The position numbers were made by a program, and so were the translations under genes. The notes below the pieces were generated by a model. It saw nothing but the letters and a program-made list of their open reading frames with translations. It was not told the origin of the DNA and searched no databases. From positions 1 to 35,581 of the forward strand of contig VFKC01000043.1 of NCBI GenBank assembly GCA_009885745.1: DNA of 35,581 bases. The letters run 5' to 3'. The DNA comes from Actinomycetota bacterium (GTDB taxonomy: Bacteria > Actinomycetota > Actinomycetes > S36-B12 > UBA5976). Of this stretch, positions 18,038 through 27,699 are shown piece by piece. Numbering within the stretch: position 1 is the stretch's first letter; each line of letters opens with the position of its first letter.

Positions 18038-18526
18038 GTGAAAATAATTACAATTGATGGACCAGCGGGCGCAGGTAAAACTACGCTTGCCAAACAATTA
18101 GCGATTCATCTTGACGACTGCCCAATCGTCTCGATGGACAGCCTTTATGACGGTTGGCAAAATGCGCTAAGCCCGCAACTTTGGCAAAGAATTTATGATC
18201 AAATTCTTGAACCGTTTTTACTGGATAAACCTGCACACATACAGCATTTTGACTGGGCCTTAAATCAATTTACAAACTGGACCACCGTTGCAGTTCCCGC
18301 GAACCTCATCATTGAGGGTGTCGGTGCTAGCCATCCATTCATTGCAAACTGCAGTGTGCTAAACATTTGGATTGAGGCAGATCAGGATTTACTACTTGAT
18401 CGTGTGCTGAAACGTGATGGCGAACAAATACGCGACGAAATGGTGAAATGGCAGGTGGCCGAAAAAGCCTATTTTGCTGAACATGCAATCAAGCAGAACG
18501 CAGACTTTCACTTAATTGGGATGTAA
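18038..18526 (+). CDS. P-loop small-molecule kinase (uridine kinase-like)
   Basis: ITIDGPAGAGKTTLAKQLA Walker A, SMDSLYDGW, IIEGVGASH, RDGEQIRDEMVKW. GTG start; N-terminus uncertain. Confidence 0.75.
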   Translation: MKIITIDGPAGAGKTTLAKQLAIHLDDCPIVSMDSLYDGWQNALSPQLWQRIYDQILEPFLLDKPAHIQHFDWALNQFTNWTTVAVPANLIIEGVGASHPFIANCSVLNIWIEADQDLLLDRVLKRDGEQIRDEMVKWQVAEKAYFAEHAIKQNADFHLIGM

Positions 18527-19267
18527 CTACCAAGGAACTACTTGTTGATCTTCCCAAAGCAGGCCAGTTTGAGTGTGCTCATCATGCGTACGAGTTGCTA
18601 GCCAAACAATAGTTTCGGCTCCTTCTTCGGCGCTCCTTGGTGCATCTGGACCACCCATGTCAGTGCGTGAATGATTCGGACACATCGCATCCACAAGTAT
18701 TCCCCGGCGACCCTGACCAAGTTCGGTTGCCAGATTCTTAGTTAAGGCGTTGACTGCGCTTTTAGAAATTCGATATGGCGCCAGTCCCCCAGCAAGTCCA
18801 GGACCACTGAATCTACCCAAGCACGCTGAGACATTGATTATGCGTCCAGAGCGACGTTCGACCATTTGGGGGCCGATGACTGAGATTGTGTTGAATGTGC
18901 CATCAAGATTTACCCCTAAGACTCGTCTCCATTCACTCGCACTGGTGCGCAGAGTTTTTGCAGTGCGCTCACTCATGACACCTGCTGAATTAATCAAGAT
19001 ATCCGCATTTAAAGCCACTTGATTTTGATTGAAAGTTTCTAGTACCGCGTCCGAGTCTGCTAAATCAACCGCAAAGCCCGATGCCTTGAAACCCATTCCA
19101 GTCAAGGAATTTACTGCTGAATCCACAGACTGTTGTGACTTGCTAACTAATACGACCTGCGCCCCCAAGGAGGCCAGTTTGCTCGCAGCTGCAAACCCAA
19201 TTCCACGCGAGCCACCAGTAACCACTGCAATTCGATTGGTGAGATCCGATGACCAAGTTGTTTCCAC
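18527..19267 (-). CDS. SDR-family NAD(P)-dependent oxidoreductase
   Basis: VTGGSRGIGFAAA, NSAGVM, YRISKSAVNALTKNLA (Y-x3-K). Confidence 0.93.
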   Translation of the reverse strand: METTWSSDLTNRIAVVTGGSRGIGFAAASKLASLGAQVVLVSKSQQSVDSAVNSLTGMGFKASGFAVDLADSDAVLETFNQNQVALNADILINSAGVMSERTAKTLRTSASEWRRVLGVNLDGTFNTISVIGPQMVERRSGRIINVSACLGRFSGPGLAGGLAPYRISKSAVNALTKNLATELGQGRRGILVDAMCPNHSRTDMGGPDAPRSAEEGAETIVWLATRTHDEHTQTGLLWEDQQVVPW

Positions 19268-19369
19268 ACCGATAACCCTGCCTTATAAAAACCACTCATG
19301 CACGTCCAAAGCCAACACACAAGACCGATACGCTTAGAGAAGACAAACTTGCAAGGAAGGTCGCTATCG

Positions 19370-22300
19370 GTGTCTGGTCCAGCGAATAACCCGTTCGGAG
19401 CCAATGACTGGCTCGTCGATGAGATGTATGAACAGTATCTCCAGGACAAAGAATCAGTAGATTCTGCTTGGTGGGAGTTTTTTGCCGATTACCAACCAAC
19501 TGAATATTCTCCAATCGCTAAGAAAAAAGCGAGCAAAGTGAGCCAACCGAAGACTCCTACATCTGTTGCAGAATCTGCAATCGCGCCAGCTCCAGCCGTT
19601 TTTGAAGAATTACCGCCGGTTGAACCTATTAAGCAGTCTGTAACAACTCGCGATACTCCAACTGTTCCTACTCCAGCGACCAAACTGTCGCCAGGTCAAG
19701 CACCTGAAAGACTTAAGGGCACAGCTGCCCGTGTAGTAACTAACATGCAAGAAAGTTTGTCTATCCCGACTGCTACAAGTGTTCGAGCAGTTCCAGCAAA
19801 ACTTATGGTGGACAATCGCATTGTTATCAACAACCACCTAGCCCGTGGCCGAGGTGGCAAGGTTAGCTTCACCCACATCATTGGCTTTGCTTTAGTTCGC
19901 GCACTTGCCGACATGATGGATATGAATGTCTCCTTCGATGAGATTGACGGAAAGCCTGCGGTATTAAAGCATCCGCATGTAGGCCTTGGACTAGCGATTG
20001 ACTTACCTAAAGCAGATGGCACTCGACAACTACTGGTGCCTTGTATCAAAGCCGCAGACACGATGGATTTTGCTTCTTTCTGGTCGACCTACGAGGACAT
20101 GGTTCGCAAAGCGCGTTCTGGGAAATTAACAGTCGAAGATTTTCAAGGTACGACCTTAACGCTCACAAATCCTGGAACTCTTGGGACAGTTCACTCTGTT
20201 CCAAGACTTATGCGTGGCCAAGCTGCAATTATCGGTGTTGGAGCGATGGATTATCCGGCCGAATGGCAAGGTGCATCTGATGTAATTCTGGCCAAGAATG
20301 CGGTCAGCAAAATCTTAACCTTGACCAGCACATACGACCATCGAGTTATTCAGGGTGCGCAATCTGGAGAATACTTACGTCGAGTTCATCAACTTCTACT
20401 TGGTGAATATAATTTCTATGAGGATATTTTCCGCGCCCTTAGAATCCCCTACGAGCCAATTCACTGGGCCAAGGACATTGCAACAAATCACGCAGACATG
20501 CTTGATAAAACAGCGCGCGTTCAAGAAATGATTCACGCATTTCGAGTTCGTGGACACTTGATGGCTGACATTGATCCGCTGGAATATCACCAGCGTTCTC
20601 ATCCAGATCTGGACATTTCAAATCACGGTCTTACGCTTTGGGACCTAGATCGAGAATTCGCCACTGGCGGATTTGGCGGAAAACCTTTTGCTAAATTGCG
20701 CGAAATACTCGGAATCCTGCGAGATGCATACTGCCGAACTTCAGGCATTGAATACATGCACCTGCAAGATCCAGAGCAACGTCGCTGGATACAGGCACAA
20801 GTAGAACAACCACATGCAAAGACTGATCGTGATGAGCAACTAAGAATCCTGCGCAAGCTAAATGAAGCGGAAGCCTTTGAATCCTTCTTACAAACAAAAT
20901 TTGTTGGTCAGAAACGTTTCAGCCTCGAGGGTGGCGAGAGCACCATCCCAATGCTTGATGAAATGCTTGGCGAGGCTGCCCGCGACGGTCTCGATGAGGT
21001 TTGCATCGGTATGCCCCATCGCGGACGCTTGAATGTTTTGGCAAACATTGCCGGCAAGGGCTACGAACGAATTTTCAATGAGTTTGAAGGACATTACGGC
21101 CAGGAATCGGTTCATGGTTCTGGCGATGTCAAGTACCACCTAGGAACTCAAGGCACATATACAAGTAGCACCGGTGACACAGTTGGTGTTTATCTGGCTG
21201 CAAACCCATCGCATCTTGAGGCAGTTAATCCGGTACTTGAAGGCATAGTTCGCGCTAAGCAAGATTTGCTCGGGGTGAAAGAAAAGTACTCAGTTTTGCC
21301 GATTCTCATGCACGGAGATGCCGCATTTGCCGGCCAAGGTGTTGTCACAGAAACTTTGCAATTCAGCCAACTTCAGGGTTACCGAGTTGGAGGCACCATC
21401 CACTTGGTCATTAATAACCAAGTTGGCTTCACGACATCACCTCGCTATAGCCGAACGAGTGTGTACGCAACTGATGTTGCGCGCACAATCCAAGCACCTA
21501 TTTTCCACGTCAATGGTGACGATCCTGAAGCCGTTATCCGAATCTCAAAAATGGCTTACGCATTCAGACAAGAATTTAACAAAGATGTGGTTATCGATTT
21601 AGTTTGCTACCGCCGTCGCGGACATAACGAAGCGGACGATCCCAGCCTGACTCAACCACTTATGTACGAGATCATCGATCAAAAACGCTCTGTAAGAAAA
21701 CTGTATACCGAGTCATTAATTGGTCGTGGAGACATCAGCGTGACAGAGGCCGAAGATGCCCTCAAGCACTACCAAGATGAACTCGAACGAGTCTTCCAAT
21801 CAACAAAGGCATTACCGGCCGATAGTTTTAGCGCATACTCTCCAGAGGTTTTGGCATACGGCGAGCAAAGTCTTCTACCGCAGCAACCGACTATGGACGT
21901 TGACACTTCAATTTCGACAGCCACAATTGAACGTGTGGTAGCAAGTCAACTTCAAGTACCTGATGGCTTTACCATTCATCCTCGCCTAGTGCCACAATTA
22001 CAACGACGTGCCGACATGGTCGCAAGCGGCACTATCGATTGGGGCATGGGTGAAGCACTAGCGTTAGGTTCTTTGCTGACCGAAGGTCGAACTATCCGAC
22101 TTACTGGACAAGACACTCGGCGCGGCACTTTCGGACATCGCCATGCAGTAATCGTTGATCGCAATACCGGATGGCAATACAAGCCGCTTAAGACCTGTTA
22201 CGAAGGCGATGCCAAACTATTCGTCTATGACTCATTGCTGAGTGAATTTGCCGCAATGGGATTTGAATACGGGTATTCAGTTGCTCGCCCAGATGCTCTC

Positions 22301-23050
22301 GTTATGTGGGAAGCACAATTCGGCGACTTTGCTAATGGCGCTCAAACAATTATTGATGAATTCATTTCCGCTGGAGAACAAAAATGGGCTCAGAAGAGCA
22401 ATTTAGTTTTGCTACTTCCCCATGGCTATGAAGGCCAAGGTCCTGATCACTCTTCAGCCCGAGTTGAGCGCTTCTTACAACTGTGCGCCCAAGAGAACAT
22501 GTCGGTCGCCATGCCTTCAACGCCTGCCTCCTACTTCCACCTGCTTCGCTGGCAGGCGCTTTCACCTTTGGCCCGACCTTTGATTATCTTTACGCCGAAA
22601 TCACTTTTGCGAGCAAAATTTGCCACTTCCTCAGTTTCAGATTTCACCGAAGGCACGTTTACCTCGACTATTGGCGATAAGACTGTTAACCCAGAAGAAG
22701 TAACTACTGTCTTACTCTGTGCTGGCAAGGTCTACTACGACCTCGTAGCAGAACGCACACGCACTGGAAGAAAGGATGTAGCGATTGTTCGAGTTGAGCG
22801 CTTCTATCCACTTCCGACATTAACTTTGCCACCTGAACTCGCTCGCTATCAGAACATGACCACGATTAAGTGGGTCCAAGAAGAACCAGCTAATCAGGGT
22901 GCCTGGAGTTTTATGGCAATGAATTTGCCTGCGCTAATTAACCACTCAATTCGCGGAGTGTCTCGACCTGCCTCATCATCTCCAGCAGTGGGCTCACACC
23001 ACCGCCATGAACTAGAACAAGCTGCACTCGTGCAACAGGCATTCAGTTAG
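19370..23050 (+). CDS. kgd: Multifunctional 2-oxoglutarate dehydrogenase E1 with E2-like acyltransferase domain
   Basis: NPFGANDWLVDEMYEQYLQDKESVDSAWWEFF; E2-like DHRVIQGAQSGEYLRRV; E1 GMPHRGRLNVLANI, HGDAAFAGQGVVTET. GTG at 19370 has AAGGAAGG upstream; the ORF-track ATG at 19298 is an alternative. Confidence 0.97.
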   Translation: MSGPANNPFGANDWLVDEMYEQYLQDKESVDSAWWEFFADYQPTEYSPIAKKKASKVSQPKTPTSVAESAIAPAPAVFEELPPVEPIKQSVTTRDTPTVPTPATKLSPGQAPERLKGTAARVVTNMQESLSIPTATSVRAVPAKLMVDNRIVINNHLARGRGGKVSFTHIIGFALVRALADMMDMNVSFDEIDGKPAVLKHPHVGLGLAIDLPKADGTRQLLVPCIKAADTMDFASFWSTYEDMVRKARSGKLTVEDFQGTTLTLTNPGTLGTVHSVPRLMRGQAAIIGVGAMDYPAEWQGASDVILAKNAVSKILTLTSTYDHRVIQGAQSGEYLRRVHQLLLGEYNFYEDIFRALRIPYEPIHWAKDIATNHADMLDKTARVQEMIHAFRVRGHLMADIDPLEYHQRSHPDLDISNHGLTLWDLDREFATGGFGGKPFAKLREILGILRDAYCRTSGIEYMHLQDPEQRRWIQAQVEQPHAKTDRDEQLRILRKLNEAEAFESFLQTKFVGQKRFSLEGGESTIPMLDEMLGEAARDGLDEVCIGMPHRGRLNVLANIAGKGYERIFNEFEGHYGQESVHGSGDVKYHLGTQGTYTSSTGDTVGVYLAANPSHLEAVNPVLEGIVRAKQDLLGVKEKYSVLPILMHGDAAFAGQGVVTETLQFSQLQGYRVGGTIHLVINNQVGFTTSPRYSRTSVYATDVARTIQAPIFHVNGDDPEAVIRISKMAYAFRQEFNKDVVIDLVCYRRRGHNEADDPSLTQPLMYEIIDQKRSVRKLYTESLIGRGDISVTEAEDALKHYQDELERVFQSTKALPADSFSAYSPEVLAYGEQSLLPQQPTMDVDTSISTATIERVVASQLQVPDGFTIHPRLVPQLQRRADMVASGTIDWGMGEALALGSLLTEGRTIRLTGQDTRRGTFGHRHAVIVDRNTGWQYKPLKTCYEGDAKLFVYDSLLSEFAAMGFEYGYSVARPDALVMWEAQFGDFANGAQTIIDEFISAGEQKWAQKSNLVLLLPHGYEGQGPDHSSARVERFLQLCAQENMSVAMPSTPASYFHLLRWQALSPLARPLIIFTPKSLLRAKFATSSVSDFTEGTFTSTIGDKTVNPEEVTTVLLCAGKVYYDLVAERTRTGRKDVAIVRVERFYPLPTLTLPPELARYQNMTTIKWVQEEPANQGAWSFMAMNLPALINHSIRGVSRPASSSPAVGSHHRHELEQAALVQQAFS

Positions 23051-23057
23051 GGACATT

Positions 23058-23240
23058 ATGTACTTCACAGATCGTGGCATCGAGGAACTCGAAAGCCGTC
23101 GCGGCGAAGAAGAGATTTCATTCATTTGGCTTGGCGCTCGGCTACGAGAATTCGTTGATGCTAATCCTGATTTTGAAATCCCAGTGGAGCGACTTGCTAC
23201 TTGGTTGGCACGTCTTGATGACGAAATAGAAGAAGATTAA
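23058..23240 (+). CDS. DUF6104 family small protein
   Basis: MYFTDRGIEELESRRGEEE...NPDFEIPVERLATWLARLDDE, the form usually seen after kgd in Actinobacteria. Confidence 0.85.
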   Translation: MYFTDRGIEELESRRGEEEISFIWLGARLREFVDANPDFEIPVERLATWLARLDDEIEED

Positions 23241-23262
23241 TTCCTAGATAATTCTTTTCTAA

Positions 23263-23562
23263 CTACACATGTCCTGGGTGTGGCCAAAGTCGTACAACTG
23301 CTTTTCCGATAACCGATTCAGGTGGAATCAGACCATATGACCGAGAATCCAAACTCATAAAATCGTTGTCTCCGACAAGGTAAACACCCTCATCATCAAT
23401 GCGCTCTACGCGCTTGATTTCCATCTTGTCGGCCCTCTTAAAGACAACAACATCGCCGATAACAAAGGGAACTCCATAACGAACAAGTACGCGGTCATCG
23501 GGAACAAGCACCGGAATCATGCTGTGATTCCAGACCTTAGCAATCCCAATGCGAAACGACAT
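23263..23562 (-). CDS. sodX: S26-type signal peptidase, probable Ni-SOD maturation protease
   Basis: HSMIPVLVPDDRVLV, GDVVVFKR, VYLVGDNDFMSLDSRSYGLIP; divergent from sodN. ATG at 23562 preferred. Confidence 0.88.
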   Translation of the reverse strand: MSFRIGIAKVWNHSMIPVLVPDDRVLVRYGVPFVIGDVVVFKRADKMEIKRVERIDDEGVYLVGDNDFMSLDSRSYGLIPPESVIGKAVVRLWPHPGHV

Positions 23563-23701
23563 GACCCCATTCTTACACCGTTTTGAAGATTTCAAACATT
23601 TCTTGGATGTTCCTCTATTGTTCAACATTTTCTCGAATACCCTGACCATACTTTCTGTAGTACTATTAGTCGATAGCAAGATTCTTTTATGTGGGGGAAC
23701 A
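23563..23701. promoter_or_regulatory. Divergent sodX/sodN regulatory region with inverted repeats
   Basis: TTTGAA-gat-TTCAAA at 23582-23596 and AACAT-N7-ATGTT shortly downstream; GGGGGAA RBS before sodN. Confidence 0.45.
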
Positions 23702-24097
23702 GTGTTCTTTTTAGCTAAGACCATTCGAGTAAATGCTCATTGCGACTTGCCTTGCGGTATTTACGATCCTGCCCAGGCGCGCATCGAAGCGATGTCGGTT
23801 AAAGCTTGCATGGAAAAGTACCACGCCTCAGATGATCCCAACTTCAAGGCACGCTCTATCTCAATCAAAGAAGAGCGCTCACATATGGTTAAAGATCATC
23901 TGTGGGTTTTGTGGACTGATTACTTCAAAGCACCACACTTCGAAAAGTATTCAAACTTGCACCAACTTTTTAATGAGGCAACAAAACTTGCCGGTGCCGC
24001 AGGAACTAAGGGCACAGTTGATGTTGCAGTTGCAGATCAACTAATTGCAAAGATTGATGAAATCGCTGAAATCTTTGCAGACAGCAAAAAGGCTTAA
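23702..24097 (+). CDS. sodN: Nickel superoxide dismutase precursor
   Basis: GTG start gives leader MFFLAKTIRVNA followed by the Ni-hook HCDLPCGIYDPAQARIEA. Confidence 0.96.
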   Translation: MFFLAKTIRVNAHCDLPCGIYDPAQARIEAMSVKACMEKYHASDDPNFKARSISIKEERSHMVKDHLWVLWTDYFKAPHFEKYSNLHQLFNEATKLAGAAGTKGTVDVAVADQLIAKIDEIAEIFADSKKA

Positions 24098-24106
24098 TCT
24101 TTTTTC

Positions 24107-24616
24107 ATGAACTTCTCTGTGCGAACAGCTACTGAAACTGATGTAGCTGAAATGCACAAGATGATAATCGAACTAGCAATCTTCGAAGAAGCACTTGATG
24201 AAGTAATCGCTACCGAGCAAGACCTGCAAAGGGTCCTATTCGGTAGCACTTCTGTTTCTGGTGATAAAAACAACCCGCGGATTGTGTATGCGCATGTTGT
24301 TGATGGACCTGAAGGTCTTGCGGCGATGGCAATCTGGTTTCTCACGTACAGCACTTGGGAAGGTCGCTACGGAATCTACCTAGAGGATCTCTATGTTCGA
24401 TCCAACTTTCGTGGCCAAGGTATCGGAACTGCGCTGCTAAACAAGTTGGCGCAGGTTTGTCAGGAAAATGACTACACAAGATTCCAGTGGTCAGTCCTTG
24501 ATTGGAATGCAAAAGCAATTGAGGTCTATCGGAATGTGGGTGCGCAACCCATTGAAGGCTGGACTGGCTATCGCCTAACTGGTGAGCCACTTAAAGCTCT
24601 TGCACAACCTCAATAG
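24107..24616 (+). CDS. GNAT-family N-acetyltransferase
   Basis: LYVRSNFRGQGIGTALLNKLAQV acetyl-CoA motif; RFQWSVLDWNAKAIEVYRNVGAQ. Confidence 0.92.
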   Translation: MNFSVRTATETDVAEMHKMIIELAIFEEALDEVIATEQDLQRVLFGSTSVSGDKNNPRIVYAHVVDGPEGLAAMAIWFLTYSTWEGRYGIYLEDLYVRSNFRGQGIGTALLNKLAQVCQENDYTRFQWSVLDWNAKAIEVYRNVGAQPIEGWTGYRLTGEPLKALAQPQ

Positions 24617-24670
24617 CAATTTTGGCCACCGAATTCATACTTGTTGACCATTTTGCACTAGCGTTTCCTT

Positions 24671-25042
24671 GTGAGCACAATTCATTTAATCGTCCCAGCC
24701 GATACCCATCATGTAGGTCTTGTTCGCAGTACTGCAGCACATGTCGCGGCCTATGCTGACTTAAGCATCGACCAAATCGCAGACTTACGTCTGGCCATTG
24801 ACGAGGCTTACTCAATTGTTCTTGGACAAAATCAGAGTCCAGGTGAAATAAAGATCTCGCTAGCTCGAATTGACGTGGGGCTAGAAGTTCAATTAGTCGG
24901 TCCTGCTGGTGTTAGTGCACCAGATGAGAATTCTTGGGCTTGGACAATTTTATGTGCACTAGTTAACAACGTGGCTGTCGAAACTTCAACCGATGGCTCA
25001 GTAAAAATAACACTGGAAACTAAAGTGGTAACTAGTGCTTGA
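24671..25042 (+). CDS. RsbW-like anti-sigma factor (HATPase)
   Basis: LRLAIDEAYSIVLGQ; 3' end overlaps the sigma gene start. Confidence 0.82.
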   Translation: MSTIHLIVPADTHHVGLVRSTAAHVAAYADLSIDQIADLRLAIDEAYSIVLGQNQSPGEIKISLARIDVGLEVQLVGPAGVSAPDENSWAWTILCALVNNVAVETSTDGSVKITLETKVVTSA

Positions 25043-25796
25043 TCGTGCTGAGTCACGAGAACTAGATCGTGAAATGCTCGAGCGGTTCGCAGCTCTCGAA
25101 GCGGATAGTGACGAACGCAGGGTAATCCGAGATGCGCTTGTGGAGAAACATCTACCGCTGGTCTATTTCCTGGCCCGCAAATTTGGCAATCGAGGCGAAC
25201 CACTTGACGACCTTGTCCAAGTAGGCACGATTGGCTTGATCAAGGCAATCGATCGATTCGAATTAGGTCGCGGATTTGAATTTTCAACATATGCATCGCC
25301 GACAATCATTGGCGAGATCAAGCGTCATTTCAGAGATAAAACCTGGGCTATTCGAGTTCCACGTCGACTGCAGGAACTTGGGGCAAAGGTCGAAAAGGCC
25401 AGAAGTGAACTCAACAACGAGTTGAATCGCTCACCTACTCCGAATGAAATTGCCTTAAAGTTGGGAATCACCATAGAAGATGTGATGGAAGCGATGGAAT
25501 CACAATCTGCCTACTTCACAGTGAGTCTTGACGGTTCTTCTGACGAAGACTCTCCAGCCTTGGGTGATTCGCTCGGTTCTATCGATGAATCCTTATTACA
25601 AATTGAAGATCACGAATCACTCAAGCCGCTTATTGCACTCCTTGATGAAAGAGCTAAAAGAGTTCTGTTCTTGAGATTTTTTGAGAACAAGAGCCAAAGT
25701 GAAATTGCTCAAGAACTTGACTTATCGCAAATGCATGTTTCTCGAATACTCGCAAAAACTTTAGAAAGCCTGCGCATGGGTTTAGTCCAAGATTGA
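25035..25796 (+). CDS. SigB/SigF-type RNA polymerase sigma factor
   Basis: GEPLDDLVQVGTIGLIKAIDRFELGRGFEFSTYASPTIIGEIKRHFRDKTWAIRVPRRLQEL; C-terminal NKSQSEIAQELDLSQMHVSRILAKTL. Confidence 0.96.
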   Translation: MLDRAESRELDREMLERFAALEADSDERRVIRDALVEKHLPLVYFLARKFGNRGEPLDDLVQVGTIGLIKAIDRFELGRGFEFSTYASPTIIGEIKRHFRDKTWAIRVPRRLQELGAKVEKARSELNNELNRSPTPNEIALKLGITIEDVMEAMESQSAYFTVSLDGSSDEDSPALGDSLGSIDESLLQIEDHESLKPLIALLDERAKRVLFLRFFENKSQSEIAQELDLSQMHVSRILAKTLESLRMGLVQD

Positions 25797-25807
25797 GGTT
25801 CTAATTT

Positions 25808-26173
25808 TTAGGTTGAATGTGGTTTTCTGGTCAGAGCAAACCAGCCAACTAAACCCAGAATCCCGATGGCTAATACGCAGATACCCAGCAACTTAATCTC
25901 AATGGCCGTTGCTTGCAAGAGTGTCGCTCCGGTGATGAGGACAAAAACCTGAACCAGAAGGTAAGGGGTGTGCGCCCAATTGCCTGGTCGAGTCAATCCC
26001 CAAGTGCACCAGAGCGCGAAGAGACAAAAAAGCAAACAGGTAATCGCCAAGGCCTTACTTGAACTAGGGCTTGCATTTTGGGCTCCACTTGTGTGCGCAA
26101 ATGATAAAAAAATCGCACAAATAAATAGTGAGACAGTTTCTACTCCCCCAACAATGCCTGCAAGCTTTTTCAT
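25808..26173 (-). CDS. Small integral membrane protein, function unknown
   Basis: 121 aa with four hydrophobic segments. Confidence 0.65.
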   Translation of the reverse strand: MKKLAGIVGGVETVSLFICAIFLSFAHTSGAQNASPSSSKALAITCLLFCLFALWCTWGLTRPGNWAHTPYLLVQVFVLITGATLLQATAIEIKLLGICVLAIGILGLVGWFALTRKPHST

Positions 26174-26220
26174 ACTCCTACGGTACAGCTTTTGCTAACT
26201 AGCGCGGTTAGGCTGATGGG

Positions 26221-27156
26221 ATGCGAACGCTCTTGATAGTTAACCCATTCGCGACGTCAACTACACCTAATTTATTTAATGAGATTGTCAAATTACTTTC
26301 CCAGAAATTAGATTTGACTGTTAAGGAAACGACAGGGCCACACGATGCTTTAGAGTTCGCAAGGACAGCGCAAGCAGCGGGCTTTGAATTGGTTTTAAGC
26401 TTTGGCGGCGATGGAACACTCAATGAAATTGCCAATGGAATACTCCAAACACCGAAACATGAAAAGAATCCAATCGTGGCTGCGATACCAGGCGGTAATG
26501 CAAATGTGTTTATTCGCAATATTGGTTGGCCCACAAGTGCGCTTGCGGCTTGTGGACACATCCTTAATTTAGTCGCGCACAATTCAATTAAAACTATAGG
26601 GGTCGGGGAAGCCACCACTGATAATTTGTCACGCTATTTTCTATTTAACTGCGGGATAGGTCTTGATGCTGCTGTGCTTGCGCGGATGCAAGATAGGCGA
26701 GCTACTGGCAAAAAAGTGACAGACCTTGCGTACACAAGAATGGCATTTCGTGAATTACTAATTCAAACCAACCGCAAAGAGCCAAAACTGGAAATTCTGG
26801 ACCTAAATGGCAAGTCACATGGAAAGGCTCATTTAGCGCTCATTATCAATTTAGCCCCATGGACATACCTTGGTGAATTTGCACTTCCACTGACTCCCGC
26901 TGCCACTCTAGATACGGCTCTTGATATTTTTGCAGCAAAAGAACTAACGCTAGGTGGCATTTCGCGCTTAATAAAACGTGCGGTGCGCGCACAGGTGAGT
27001 AACCCTGATAAATCCTTCATCATGTTAAGCAATCAAGAGTCCGCCGCCTTTATTAGTCCTGAAGAACTGTGGGTACAAGTTGATGGCGAGGTTTTATCAC
27101 CATCAAAAAGACTCGATGTCCGCTATGTGCCATCAGCCTTGAAAATTTTGGTTTAA
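26221..27156 (+). CDS. Diacylglycerol/sphingosine kinase-family lipid kinase
   Basis: LLIVNPFAT, LSFGGDGTLNEIANGI, IPGGNANVFIRNIGWP. Confidence 0.95.
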   Translation: MRTLLIVNPFATSTTPNLFNEIVKLLSQKLDLTVKETTGPHDALEFARTAQAAGFELVLSFGGDGTLNEIANGILQTPKHEKNPIVAAIPGGNANVFIRNIGWPTSALAACGHILNLVAHNSIKTIGVGEATTDNLSRYFLFNCGIGLDAAVLARMQDRRATGKKVTDLAYTRMAFRELLIQTNRKEPKLEILDLNGKSHGKAHLALIINLAPWTYLGEFALPLTPAATLDTALDIFAAKELTLGGISRLIKRAVRAQVSNPDKSFIMLSNQESAAFISPEELWVQVDGEVLSPSKRLDVRYVPSALKILV

Positions 27157-27366
27157 GGATATTTTGAGATTCAAGTCACATTAACCATCGCAAACTAGTC
27201 CCATTTTCAAAAAAATCGAAAAGAAATTGCAAAAAACCCTATGAATCGCGTGGATATCCTTGTGAAACGGTTCTCCAAGTGGGAGAGTTAGGACTTGTGC
27301 CAGACAACGGCTAACAAGCCGAAAACCTGCACACGAATTTTACCCAACTACCAGATGGAGGATCAC

Positions 27367-27660
27367 GTGGATTGGCGCCATGAGGCAGCCTGCCGTGACG
27401 AAGATCCAGAACTCTTCTTCCCAATTGGCAATACCGGCCCAGCACTTCAACAAATCGAGGAAGCGAAGGCAGTCTGTCGTCGTTGCTCAGTTATCGAGCC
27501 ATGTCTAAAGTGGGCTTTGGAAACTGGTCAGGATTCTGGTGTTTGGGGCGGAACCAGCGAAGATGAGCGTCGGGCTATCAAGCGTCGCGCTCAGCGTGCT
27601 CGTGCCCGCGGCCTAGAACCAACGCCTCATGTTTTTGACACCGACATTCCCCGAAGTTAA
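27367..27660 (+). CDS. whiB1: WhiB-family regulator, WhiB1-like
   Basis: From GTG 27367 (GGAGG 5 nt upstream): MDWRHEAACRDEDPELFFPIGNTGPALQQIEEAKAVCRRCSVIEPCLKWALETGQDSGVWGGTSEDERRA, nearly collinear with Mycobacterium WhiB1. Confidence 0.95.
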   Translation: MDWRHEAACRDEDPELFFPIGNTGPALQQIEEAKAVCRRCSVIEPCLKWALETGQDSGVWGGTSEDERRAIKRRAQRARARGLEPTPHVFDTDIPRS

Positions 27661-27699
27661 AACCCTTTAAGACGGCAACTTTCCGGGTGAATACTGAGT

